Shown here piece after piece: positions 17,030 through 25,792 of a stretch of 64,000 nt of DNA. Every line of letters starts with the position of its first letter. Position 1 is the stretch's first letter. Origin of the DNA: CAVZAB01 sp963773155. Its GTDB lineage: Bacteria > Pseudomonadota > Alphaproteobacteria > Rhizobiales > Beijerinckiaceae. The DNA is taken from contig CAVZAB010000009.1 of NCBI GenBank assembly GCA_963773155.1, positions 1-64,000 of the forward strand, in the 5' to 3' direction. The notes below the pieces were generated by a model. That model worked only from the letters and a program-made list of their open reading frames with translations. It was not told where the DNA came from and did not search any database. The position numbers and the translations under genes were made by a program.

Positions 17030-17213
17030 CGCCTCGATCCCGTGCCGCAAGCAGCGCATTGACCGGCTCATTTTCATCGAAAAACTGCCGCCACGTCGTT
17101 TCTGTGACCTCTGACGACTAGTCGACCTGGTGGAAGGCCCGATAGCCGCGCCACATGCGTTCCCACTGGCTGCGGTCGCCGGGCAGAACCTTGCAAATCG
17201 CCACAGGCTGCAT
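17030..17213 (-). pseudogene. GNAT acetyltransferase, N-terminal fragment
   Basis: From ATG 17213, just after the glpX stop, a frame reads AICKVLPGDRSQWERMWRGY, RAFHQVD, a TAG at 17118-17120, then SSEVTETTWRQFF and NEPVNALLAARD. This is the opening of a GNAT-family acyltransferase (about 150 residues when complete); the acetyl-CoA loop and everything after about residue 55 are missing. So it has an internal stop and a large 3' deletion, ending near the recJ start. Confidence 0.6.
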
Positions 17214-17228
17214 CGTCGCATTACCCCT

Positions 17229-18248
17229 CTAGTCCAGCCGGAACTTACCCATCTCGCGGTGTTCGGCCCGTATTTTGCGCACAGTGCCGGTGATCGACCG
17301 ATAAATGACAGTTTCAGTTTCAATCGTGTCGCGGTTGAAGCGCACGCCCGACAACAGCGCCCCATCCGTCACCCCGGTCGCGCAGACGATCACGTCGCCG
17401 GAGGCCAAATCCTTCATGTCGTATTTCCTGGTGGGGTCCTTCACGCCCATTTTCAGCGCCCGGCCGCGTTTGGCTTCGGTGTCGAGGATCAGCCGGCCCT
17501 GCATCTGACCACCGACACAGCGCAAGGCGCCCGCCGCAAGCACGCCCTCGGGCGCACCGCCTGTGCCTAGATAAAGATCGACGCCCGTAAGGCCAGGCTG
17601 CGTGGTGAAAATGACGCCGGCCACGTCGCCATCGGTCATCAGCCTAATCGAAGCGCCGGCCCGCCGGCAGGCCGCAATGAGTTCAGCGTGGCGCGGCCGG
17701 TCGAGGATCAGGGTCGTGATTTCGCCTGGCTTGACGCCCTTGGCCTTGGCAAGTGCCCTGATGTTTTCCTCAGGCGTCATGTCGAGATCGACAATGCCTT
17801 TAGGATAGCCGGGGCCGATCGCAATCTTGTCCATATAGACATCGGGTGCGTTAAGAAGCGATCCGGCCTGAGCCATGGCCATGACTGCAATCGAACCGGG
17901 CATGTCCTTGGCACACAAGGTGGTGCCCTCGAGCGGATCGACGGCAATATCGACTTTAGGGCCAGTTCGTGTCCCCACCTTTTCGCCGATGAACAGCATC
18001 GGGGCTTCGTCGCGCTCGCCTTCGCCGATCACCACGGTGCCGTCGATCGGCAAGCGGTTGAGTTCCCGGCGCATCGCATCGACCGCCGCCTGATCGGCGG
18101 CCTTCTCATCACCACGGCCACGCAAGCGGGCCGATGAGACGGCGGCGCGCTCGGTCACCCGAACCAATTCAAGGGTCAATATGCGCTCGATTATATCCTG
18201 GCTGTGGATAACGAGATCGCTTGGCGGCCTATCTTCCACCTTCGGCAT
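17229..18248 (-). CDS. glpX: class II fructose-1,6-bisphosphatase
   Basis: 339 residues. Hydrolyses fructose-1,6-bisphosphate in gluconeogenesis (class II may also act on sedoheptulose bisphosphate). Motifs: GDEKAADQAAVDAMRREL, GTVVIGEGERDEAPM, the metal/phosphate block AVDPLEGTTLCAKDMPGSI, MTDGDVAG, and GTGGAPEGVLAAGALRC. The start lies six bases after the hom stop, indicating an operon. This hom-glpX-recJ order is common in alphaproteobacteria. Confidence 0.95.
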   Translation of the reverse strand: MPKVEDRPPSDLVIHSQDIIERILTLELVRVTERAAVSSARLRGRGDEKAADQAAVDAMRRELNRLPIDGTVVIGEGERDEAPMLFIGEKVGTRTGPKVDIAVDPLEGTTLCAKDMPGSIAVMAMAQAGSLLNAPDVYMDKIAIGPGYPKGIVDLDMTPEENIRALAKAKGVKPGEITTLILDRPRHAELIAACRRAGASIRLMTDGDVAGVIFTTQPGLTGVDLYLGTGGAPEGVLAAGALRCVGGQMQGRLILDTEAKRGRALKMGVKDPTRKYDMKDLASGDVIVCATGVTDGALLSGVRFNRDTIETETVIYRSITGTVRKIRAEHREMGKFRLD

Positions 18249-18254
18249 AGCTGA

Positions 18255-19580
18255 TCATTCCCGTTCTATACGGATTACTTGAGGTTTTTCCGAGGTATAG
18301 CCGTCAGAGACTACAGCATCGAGCGCCGCCCGTATCAGCGCCTCGGTGGTCGCGTGGGTGATCAAAACGACAGGCACTTCGACGCCTACGGGCCGTATCC
18401 TTGCGCCTGTCTGCGGCTTTTGCACGATACTTTCCAAGGAGATCTGCCGCTCGGCCATGCGGGTTGCGATCGCCGCCATTGCACCCGGTCGGTCCTGCAC
18501 TGCAAGCCGAATGTAATAGCCGCCCTCGTGCCGTTGCAGCGGAATACGTTCAGACAAGTCCAGACTTGCCGCGGGCTTGCCGAACGGCGCGGTGCGTATG
18601 CCACGGGCAATATCGGCAATATCGGCAACGACGGCAGAGGCGGTGGCGCTGCCACCAGCTCCAGGACCGGCGAGCGTCAGTTCGTGGACCGCGTCGGCAT
18701 CAATTGTCACCGCATTGGTGACGCCCATGACTTGCGCGATCGCCGAGGAGCGCGCCACCATGGTCGGATGGACCCGCTGTTCGATCCCCGAAGCGGTACG
18801 CTGTGCGACGCCAAGGAGCTTGATCCGATACCCCAATTCAGCGGCAGCTGCGAGATCGGCCAGGGTTATGGACTGGATACCCTCGACATGCACCGCGGCC
18901 GCGTCGATCACGGTGCCGAAAGCGAGCGAGGCCAGAATCGCGAGCTTGTGGGCGGTGTCGAGGCCATCGATATCAAAGGAAGGGTCGGCTTCGGCATAGC
19001 CGAGGCGCTGAGCCTCGGCAAGACACACCTCAAAGGACAATTGCTCGGTTTCCATCCGCGACAGAATATAATTGCAGGTGCCGTTCAATATGCCGTAGAC
19101 GCGTTCGATCTGATTGCCGGCAAGCCCTTCGCGCAGCACTTTAACGACCGGAATTCCGCCGGCAACCGAGGCCTCGAAGGCGAGCGCCACCTTTTGTTCC
19201 TCGGCAAGCCTGGCCAGCGAGAGGCCGTGATGAGCGAGCAGCGCCTTATTTGCCGTCACCACCGATTTGCCCGACCCAAGTGCCCGTTCGACCGCCTGGC
19301 GCGCTGGCCCCTCGCCGCCACCAATAAGTTCGACGAAAAGATCGATGTCGGGCGCGCCGGCCAAGTCCACGGGATCGCCGACCCAGCGCAAGTTGCCGAG
19401 ATCGTAGCCACGCGGCCGGTGGCGATCGCGCGCGCAAACCGCAACGACTTCGATCGAGCGGCCGGTACGCCCGCGCAGCGCCTGAGCCTGGCGGTCGAGC
19501 AATTTCAGGACCGAAAGACCGACAGTTCCAAGACCGGCAAGACCGATCCTAAGGGGTTCGCGCATGGAACGGGGACCCAT
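18255..19580 (-). CDS. hom: homoserine dehydrogenase
   Basis: 441 residues. Reduces aspartate semialdehyde to homoserine, the branch to threonine and methionine. N-terminal NAD(P) fold (RIGLAGLGTVGLSVLKLL), VVTANKALLAHHG, the substrate signature GILNGTCNYILSRM with EADPSFDIDGLDTAHK, and a C-terminal ACT domain (VQDRPGAMAAIATRMAERQI) for feedback control by threonine. The ATG at 19565 is an equally possible start. Follows the alaC-type gene by about 75 bases; the same operon as glpX. Confidence 0.95.
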   Translation of the reverse strand: MGPRSMREPLRIGLAGLGTVGLSVLKLLDRQAQALRGRTGRSIEVVAVCARDRHRPRGYDLGNLRWVGDPVDLAGAPDIDLFVELIGGGEGPARQAVERALGSGKSVVTANKALLAHHGLSLARLAEEQKVALAFEASVAGGIPVVKVLREGLAGNQIERVYGILNGTCNYILSRMETEQLSFEVCLAEAQRLGYAEADPSFDIDGLDTAHKLAILASLAFGTVIDAAAVHVEGIQSITLADLAAAAELGYRIKLLGVAQRTASGIEQRVHPTMVARSSAIAQVMGVTNAVTIDADAVHELTLAGPGAGGSATASAVVADIADIARGIRTAPFGKPAASLDLSERIPLQRHEGGYYIRLAVQDRPGAMAAIATRMAERQISLESIVQKPQTGARIRPVGVEVPVVLITHATTEALIRAALDAVVSDGYTSEKPQVIRIERE

Positions 19581-19654
19581 CCGACGATAGCGACGGCAAA
19601 GAGCGAGCCTTGTGCCCTAGTTTGCCGGGTCGATCAATAACGAGCGCCTGACGA

Positions 19655-20872
19655 TCAGCCAATAGCCTTAAGCGAAACCACATTGTGCAGCGTTTGCTCA
19701 GCCGAATCGAAAAATCGTCGAATTCCACGAGCGGCTTGGCGAATGCGCTGCTCGTTTTCAACCAAGGCCAGACGAACGAAGCCATCGCCGTGTTCACCAA
19801 AACCCAGGCCTGGCGCTACGGCCACATCGGCCTTTTCGATCAATAGCTTGGCAAATTCGAGACTGCCCAGGGCCTGGAATTTGGGCGGGATCGGCACCCA
19901 GGCGAACATCGAGGCGGCAGGAGCCGGAATCGGCCAGCCGGCCGCGTTGAAACTATCGACCAGCACGTCTCTTCGCCGCCGGTAGGCCGCGCGCATGTCC
20001 CGAATGCAATCCTCGGGGCCGTTGAGAGCGGCGGCCGCGGCAACCTAAATCGGCGTGTAGGCGCCGTAGTCAAGATAGGATTTGACCCGGGCTAGTGCCG
20101 CTAGCAGGCGCTCGTTGCCGACCGCAAAGCCAATTCGCCAGCCGGCCATCGAAAAAGTCTTCGACATCGAGGTGAATTCGACGGTCACATCGAGCGCGCC
20201 GGGCACCTGCAGGACCGAGGGCGGCGGCTCGCCTCCGAAATAGACTTCCGCATAGGCGAGGTCAGAGAGAATGAAAATCTCGTGGCGTCTCGCAAAGGCG
20301 ACCAGATCACGGTAGAAATCGAGCGAGGCGACCATTGCTGTCGGATTGGAAGGATAGCAAACCACGACCGCGATCGGCCGCGGGATCGAATGGTTCAGCG
20401 CCCGTTCCAACGCCTCGAAAAAGGCCGGCGTCGGATCGGCCGGCACCGAACGAATCACGCCACCGGCCATCAGAAAGCCAAAGGCATGAATTGGATAGGA
20501 GGGGTTCGGCACCAAGACGACGTCACCGGGTCCGGTGATGGCCTGGGCCATATTGGCAAATCCCTCCTTCGAACCGAGCGTCGCGACGATCTGGTGGTCA
20601 GGGTCGAGCTTGACGCCAAAGCGGCGAGCGTAATAACCGGCCTGGGCACGGCGCAGTCCGGCTATACCTTTGGAAGCCGAATAACGATCGGTCCGCGGCT
20701 TGCCGAGCGTTTCGGCGAGCTTGTCCAAGACATGGCGGGGTGCGGCAAGGTCCGGATTGCCCATGCCAAGGTCAACGATATCGGCACCGCTCTGACGCGC
20801 CAAGGCCTTCCAACGATTGACCTGCTCGAAAAGGTAGGGGGGCAGGCGCTGAACCCGATGAAATTCGCTCAT
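19655..20872 (-). pseudogene. alaC: AlaC-type aminotransferase interrupted by one amber codon
   Basis: Class I/II PLP aminotransferase of the AlaC (glutamate-pyruvate) / LL-DAP aminotransferase group, 405 codons in all. Present: GMGNPDLAAPRHVLDKL, SKEGFANMAQAITGPGD, PNPSYPIHAFGF, VVCYPSNPTA, and the PLP-lysine block TSMSKTFSMAGWRIGF (Lys about 238). After AYTPI, codon 276 is TAG (20045-20047, plus strand CTA). The same frame continues perfectly: VAAAAALNGPEDCIRDM, RRRRDVLVDSFNAAGW, GSLEFAKLLIEKADVAVAPG. Escherichia coli AlaC has Gln here (TPLQVAAIAAL), so CAG to TAG is the simplest history. The truncated product lacks the C-terminal domain. Upstream of hom in the same operon. Confidence 0.88.
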
Positions 20873-20919
20873 GACAATTGGTCCCCGCCGGCGCCAATAC
20901 CGGCCTCGCCGGCCACGAC

Positions 20920-21297
20920 CTACTGCGTCTTTGCAGCGCCCGCAATAGGCGGCTTGGCCGGCTTTGCCGCGGGCTTGCGGCCGGCGATCCGGTCTTGGAC
21001 GGCCCGGGCATTGTCGAGTTCCTGTTCCATGGCCTTGACCTCGGTAGGCGTTTTCACCTTTAGGTCGCGCGCCTTTGGGATCATGCCGATCGGCAGGAAA
21101 TCGGTATTGGCCGGCCGTGTCTTCTTGACAAAATCCTTCGGCTCTACGGGATCGGGAATGAGCTTGGCGGCGCGCGCCAGATCGGCCAGCGGATTGGCCG
21201 GCGCCGCAGCGTTTTGGGCGATCGCCGACCCAAGACTTGCCAAGAGCGCGCCGACAAAAATCAGGGCACGGGTAGACACTGGGTGGGAACGCGCCAT
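20920..21297 (-). CDS. exported hypothetical protein
   Basis: 125 residues from ATG 21297, which has a strong AAGGAG site 7 bases upstream. Signal peptide MARSHPVSTRALIFVGALL with likely cleavage after SAIA-Q near residue 27. The mature part has DPVEPKDFVKKTRPANTDF, PIGMIPKARDLKVKTP, a helical stretch, and a Lys/Ala/Pro-rich tail. Similar small proteins with a DFVxKxRPAxTD core exist in alphaproteobacteria without known function. It lies 47 bases upstream of the alaC-type gene and probably shares its transcript. Periplasmic or envelope location inferred. Confidence 0.7.
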   Translation of the reverse strand: MARSHPVSTRALIFVGALLASLGSAIAQNAAAPANPLADLARAAKLIPDPVEPKDFVKKTRPANTDFLPIGMIPKARDLKVKTPTEVKAMEQELDNARAVQDRIAGRKPAAKPAKPPIAGAAKTQ

Positions 21298-21676
21298 CAG
21301 GGCTCCTTGCAACGCCCAACGGTTCACCACGAATTGTGGCGCCGGTAAAGATCCATCGTGTCGTAAATTCGCATTTCGGCGCAGACCTAAGGTGGAAACT
21401 TGAAAACCAGCGAGTTGGCCGGCCAAGCGAGACGGTCGAGACAGCAGAGATTGTCGGATGAACCGCTGGCCTTCGGCGCTTGCAGGCGGCGCGGTTCTCT
21501 TGCCGAAATATTGACAATTCGGCGGCAAGCCGGCGAAAGGCTCGACAGCATGGCGGCCAGCGCCTAACTGGCCGTGCCAAGACGGCATCCAACGCGGCCA
21601 CGCCGATCTGCACTAAGGTCGGTTTGTGCGACGACAATCCGGCCGATAGAATGGCGAGGATTTGGGGACGGCGAGC

Positions 21677-23788
21677 ATGCGATCACCACGGCAACCAGGA
21701 CCGGGCAAACGGCCGCTGAAAAAGCAGGGCCGGCAAACAGCCAAACCGCGTCGTCCGGCCGCGCGGCCCGTTCCGGAAGCGGGCGATGCGACATTGGCAG
21801 AGCCAGCCTTTATCGAAGCCCCTGCCAAGTCGCCGGTGACGGAGCCGGCCCCAATCCAAACTGCGATCGAGCCGAAACTTATCTCAGACCGCCCCACCCC
21901 GACCCAGATTGCGCCGGCGCAAGTGCCGCCGGCCCGGCAAGCGACTGTTTCGGCGCCGGCAGCTGTCGGCCGGCCGGCCCACGCGCCTGCCCAATCGCCC
22001 ACGGCTGCAAGCCCTGGCACCCCCGACCCCGAAGCTTTGTCGCGTAATGTGGCCCGCTTCTTCGAGGAATACAGCAAAGTCTTTGCCGCTTTCCTGAAGC
22101 CCCGCGAAGAAGGCCAACCGCAGCAATCGGTCTTTTCGGACGAGGCTGCCGAAGCGTTGAAGAGCATCGGCCAGGTCGCCGAGCATTATTTGGCCGATCC
22201 GCAGCGCGCGATGCGGGCGCAATCGGATATATCGACCAGATTTCTCGATCTATGGGGCCGCACGTTGCGCCGCCTTGCGGGCGAGGCCACCGAACCACTC
22301 GTCAAACTCGATCCTGCCGATAAGCGCTTTGCCGATCCCGAATGGCGCGACAATCCGCTCTTCGACTTCATCCGCCAGGCCCACGCGCTGACAAGCGAAT
22401 GGGCGGTGCACCTTGCCGTCGATGCCGATGGACTCGATTCTCACACCAGGGACAAAGCCCGCTTCTGGATCCGCCAGATCGCCGGCGCCTTGTCGCCGTC
22501 GAACTTCCCGACGACCAACCCCGAACTCTTGCGCGAAACGCTGAAGCAGAATGGCGATAACCTCGTCCGCGGCATGCAACTCTTGGCCGAAGACATCCAG
22601 GCCGGGCACGGTCAATTGAAAATCCGGCAAAGCGACGGTTCGAAATTCGCGCTCGGCGTCAATATGGCGGTAACGCCGGGCAAGGTCGTCTACCGCAACG
22701 GCCTCATCGAGCTGATCCAATATGCGCCGACGACGCCAGAGGCGTTCGCCCGTCCGCTATTGATTGTGCCACCATGGATCAACAAATATTATGTACTCGA
22801 TCTTAATCCGGAAAAATCCTTCATCCGCTGGGCGGTCAACCAGGGGCTGACCGTCTTCGTCATTTCCTGGATCAATCCGGACGAGCGCCATCGCGGCAAA
22901 GGATTCGAAGCCTATATGCGCGAAGGTATTTTCGAGGCGCTGGATTGCGTCAAAGCCATCACCGAACAGCCGCAGGTCAGCGCGCTCGGCTATTGCGTCG
23001 GCGGCACCTTGCTGGCGGTGACTCTTGCCTATATGGCGCAAACCGGCGATCGGCGCATCGACAGCGCCACCCTGTTCACGACCCAGGTCGACTTTCGCGA
23101 CCCGGGCGACCTCAAGGTCTTCGTCGATGAAGCCCAAGTCGAGGCCATTGAAGCGCAAATGGCCAAGACCGGGTTTCTCGACGGCTCGAAAATGGCCAAT
23201 GCGTTCAATATGCTGCGGCCGAACGACCTGATCTGGTCCTTTGTCGTCAACAATTACGTAAAGGGCAAGACGCCGGCCCCATTCGATCTGCTCAGCTGGA
23301 ATTCCGATTCGACTCGGATGACCGAAGCCAACCATTCCTTCTACCTTCGCAATTTCTATCTCGACAATCGGTTGACCAAGGGCACGCTCGAACTGGGCGG
23401 TCTGAAGCTCGATCTCGGTGCCGTGCGCCTGCCAATCTATTGTCTTGCGACGCGCGAGGACCATATTGCGCCGGCGAAATCGGTGTTCATCGGGGCGCAA
23501 TATTTTGGTGGCGAAGTCCGCTATGTGCTTGCCGGTTCCGGCCACATCGCCGGCGTCGTCAATCCGCCAACCAAGCCCAAATATCAATTCTGGCTTGGCC
23601 CGCACCCCAACGGCACGTTCGAGGATTGGCTCAGTAGGGCGGAAGAACATCCAGGAACCTGGTGGACCGACTGGATTGCCTGGATCGCTGCGCAGGCGCC
23701 GGCAAAGGTTGCCGCGCGGATTCCGGGCGCAGGCCCCTACAAGGCGCTCGACGACGCGCCCGGCAGTTACGTCAAAATCCGCAGCTGA
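21677..23788 (+). CDS. phaC: class I poly(3-hydroxyalkanoate) synthase
   Basis: Polymerises 3-hydroxyacyl-CoA into storage polyester on PHA granules. Lipase-like box GYCVGG with the catalytic Cys near residue 440; also VPPWINKYYVLDLNPEKSF, ISWINPDERHRGKGFEAYM, LTWSFVVNN-like LIWSFVVNNYVKG, ATREDHIAPAKS and GSGHIAGVVNPP with the catalytic Asp and His. About 703 residues, some 100 more than usual: the first 110 or so are Pro/Ala-rich and low-complexity before FFEEYSKVFAAFLKPREE. ATG 21677 chosen; TTG 21662 is possible. Divergent from the exported hypothetical; no phaA/B or phasin in the window. Confidence 0.93.
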   Translation: MRSPRQPGPGKRPLKKQGRQTAKPRRPAARPVPEAGDATLAEPAFIEAPAKSPVTEPAPIQTAIEPKLISDRPTPTQIAPAQVPPARQATVSAPAAVGRPAHAPAQSPTAASPGTPDPEALSRNVARFFEEYSKVFAAFLKPREEGQPQQSVFSDEAAEALKSIGQVAEHYLADPQRAMRAQSDISTRFLDLWGRTLRRLAGEATEPLVKLDPADKRFADPEWRDNPLFDFIRQAHALTSEWAVHLAVDADGLDSHTRDKARFWIRQIAGALSPSNFPTTNPELLRETLKQNGDNLVRGMQLLAEDIQAGHGQLKIRQSDGSKFALGVNMAVTPGKVVYRNGLIELIQYAPTTPEAFARPLLIVPPWINKYYVLDLNPEKSFIRWAVNQGLTVFVISWINPDERHRGKGFEAYMREGIFEALDCVKAITEQPQVSALGYCVGGTLLAVTLAYMAQTGDRRIDSATLFTTQVDFRDPGDLKVFVDEAQVEAIEAQMAKTGFLDGSKMANAFNMLRPNDLIWSFVVNNYVKGKTPAPFDLLSWNSDSTRMTEANHSFYLRNFYLDNRLTKGTLELGGLKLDLGAVRLPIYCLATREDHIAPAKSVFIGAQYFGGEVRYVLAGSGHIAGVVNPPTKPKYQFWLGPHPNGTFEDWLSRAEEHPGTWWTDWIAWIAAQAPAKVAARIPGAGPYKALDDAPGSYVKIRS

Positions 23789-23883
23789 CAGCGTTAAGCG
23801 TGCGCTTGCGCGGGCGGGCACGCCATCGCATGATCAAAACGAAATCGCCGCGACGAGAGCGGCTGGTGTTGGGAGGGGTGGGC

Positions 23884-24738
23884 ATGAAGCTGGTGCGCTA
23901 TGGAAAGCCGGGCAAGGAAAAGCCCGGTCTGATCGATGCGGATGGCAGGATTCGCGATCTGAGCGAGATTATTCCGGACCTCGACGGACCACATCTTTCG
24001 CCCAAGTCGCTGGCCAAGATCGCCAAGATAAAGCCCGGCAAATTGCCCGTGGCACGCGGCAAGCCGCGGCTCGGCGCCTGTGTTGCCGGGGTCAGAAATT
24101 TCATCGCCGTCGGCCTCAACTATGCCGACCATGCGGCCGAGACCGGGGCAGCGATACCGAGCGAGCCCATCCTATTCAACAAGGCGCCGTCCTGCATCAT
24201 CGGGCCCAACGACGACGTCGTCGTGCCGAAAGGATCGACGAAACTCGATTGGGAAGTCGAAATGGCAATCGTCATCGGCACTGCGGCAAATTATGTCAGC
24301 GAGCGGGACGCCATGAAACATGTCGCCGGCCTGTGTGTATGCCACGACGTGTCGGAACGGCAATTCCAGATCGAGCGGCAAGGCCAGTGGATGAAGGGCA
24401 AGGGCTGTCCGACCTTCGGGCCGCTCGGGCCCTGGCTGGTGACGCTCGACGAAATCGCCGACGTGCAGAAGCTCAGCATGTGGCTCGACGTCAATGGCGA
24501 ACGCATGCAGAAGGGCTCCACCGCAACCATGGTTTTCGGTGTCAAGCACCTGGTCTCGTATATTTCGCAATTCATGCTGCTCGAGCCTGGCGATGTCATC
24601 ACCACCGGCACACCGCCCGGCGTTGGCATGGGCATGAAGCCGCCGCGCTATTTCAAGGCCGGCGACACGGTCTCGCTCGGCATCGAGGGACTCGGCAGCC
24701 AGGCACAGCGCATTCAGGCCTATCGCGCCGCCAAATAG
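23884..24738 (+). CDS. fumarylacetoacetate hydrolase family protein
   Basis: 284 residues from ATG 23884 with GGGAGGGG upstream. FAH-fold enzymes cleave or hydrate beta-diketo acids using Mg2+ or Ca2+. Motifs: VGLNYADHAAETG, FNKAPSCIIGPND, the acidic metal block LDWEVEMAIVIG, CHDVSERQFQ, KGCPTFGPLGPW, GVKHLVSYISQF and TGTPPGVGMGMKPP. Subgroup matches 2-keto-4-pentenoate hydratase/2-hydroxyhepta-2,4-diene-1,7-dioate isomerase or ureidoglycolate-lyase-like enzymes; the substrate cannot be fixed from sequence. Convergent with argC, four bases between the stops. Confidence 0.9.
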   Translation: MKLVRYGKPGKEKPGLIDADGRIRDLSEIIPDLDGPHLSPKSLAKIAKIKPGKLPVARGKPRLGACVAGVRNFIAVGLNYADHAAETGAAIPSEPILFNKAPSCIIGPNDDVVVPKGSTKLDWEVEMAIVIGTAANYVSERDAMKHVAGLCVCHDVSERQFQIERQGQWMKGKGCPTFGPLGPWLVTLDEIADVQKLSMWLDVNGERMQKGSTATMVFGVKHLVSYISQFMLLEPGDVITTGTPPGVGMGMKPPRYFKAGDTVSLGIEGLGSQAQRIQAYRAAK

Positions 24739-24742
24739 ACGT

Positions 24743-25669
24743 TCAGCCGAGGTCGAGCATCAGTCGCAAGTTCTGCACGGCCGCGGCGGACGCGCCCTTG
24801 CCGAGATTGTCGAGTTTTGCCACCAGAACGGCCTGGCCGCGTTGCGGATTGCCAATGACATAGAGTTCCATGTCATTGGTCCCGTTCAGTCCCTCGGCGG
24901 CAAGCCTCGAGTGGTCTGCGCCGGCGGGGTCGGCCACCACCCGCACCTGACGGCTGTCGCGATAATGATTCGCAAGTGCCGCGGCCAGGGCGCTGCCGGG
25001 AGGTCGGCCAGGCAGTGTGTCGAGGTGCAGGGGTATGCTGAGGAGCATGCCCTGCCGGAAATTGGCGACGGAAGGGACAAACAGCGGCGGCCGAGCAAGG
25101 CCGGAATAGGCGGTAATCTCCGGCAGGTGCTTGTGCGAAAGACCGAGCGCATACAATTCGAACTTCGGCGCCGTCCCGGCCTCGTAGGCACCAATCATCG
25201 CTTTGCCACCACCCGAATAGCCGGAAACGGCGTTGATCGTGATTGGATAGTCCTTGGGCACCAGCCCGGCATCGACGAGCGGGCGTAGCAATGCGATCGC
25301 ACCGGTCGCATAACAACCGGGATTGGCAACCCGAAGGGCGGCGCTGATCGACCGAGCCTGGCCCTCGCGCAATTCAGGAAACCCATAGACCCAGCCCGGC
25401 GCGACACGATGCGCGCTCGATGCGTCGAGAAGTTTTGGCGAGGCAGTTCCAAGCGAATCGGCAAGGGCTGCCGATTGTTCGGCGGCAGCATCGGGCAGAC
25501 AGAGAATGACGAGATCGACAGCGCCATACATCGCCCGCTTTGCCGCGGGATCCTTGCGTGCCTCTTCCTCGAGCCTGGTCAGAGCGATGCCCGCCATGCC
25601 GGCGAGCCGGTCGCGAATGCCAAGCCCTGTCGTGCCAGCCTCGCCATCGATGAAGATCGTCGCGGTCAT
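24743..25669 (-). CDS. argC: N-acetyl-gamma-glutamyl-phosphate reductase (type 2)
   Basis: 308 residues from ATG 25669; TTG 25678 is the alternative. Third step of arginine synthesis. N-terminal NADP fold starts IFIDGEAGTTGLGIRDRLAG, typical of the short type 2 ArgC; the active-site Cys is in VANPGCYATGAIALLRPL; also SGYSGGGKAMI, and LSHKHLPEI. Downstream of rplM-rpsI and an exported hypothetical on the same strand, a common alphaproteobacterial arrangement. Confidence 0.94.
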   Translation of the reverse strand: MTATIFIDGEAGTTGLGIRDRLAGMAGIALTRLEEEARKDPAAKRAMYGAVDLVILCLPDAAAEQSAALADSLGTASPKLLDASSAHRVAPGWVYGFPELREGQARSISAALRVANPGCYATGAIALLRPLVDAGLVPKDYPITINAVSGYSGGGKAMIGAYEAGTAPKFELYALGLSHKHLPEITAYSGLARPPLFVPSVANFRQGMLLSIPLHLDTLPGRPPGSALAAALANHYRDSRQVRVVADPAGADHSRLAAEGLNGTNDMELYVIGNPQRGQAVLVAKLDNLGKGASAAAVQNLRLMLDLG

Positions 25670-25792
25670 GGAAGCCAAGCCTTGGTGAACGATAAAGCGC
25701 GCCGTGCGGCGCCGATTTGGTCCAAGCCTTTTGCCGCAAGCGCCTATTGCCGCAGACGCCTGCCGCCTGTCAACCGGCCAGCCGCTGTTGGC

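Noticed and set aside
18279..19640. 453-codon plus-strand frame opposite hom
   Set aside because: Antisense shadow caused by high GC; no family features.
20045..20047. TAG as a recoded sense codon
   Set aside because: TAG ends several intact genes in the window, so a genome-wide reassignment does not fit.
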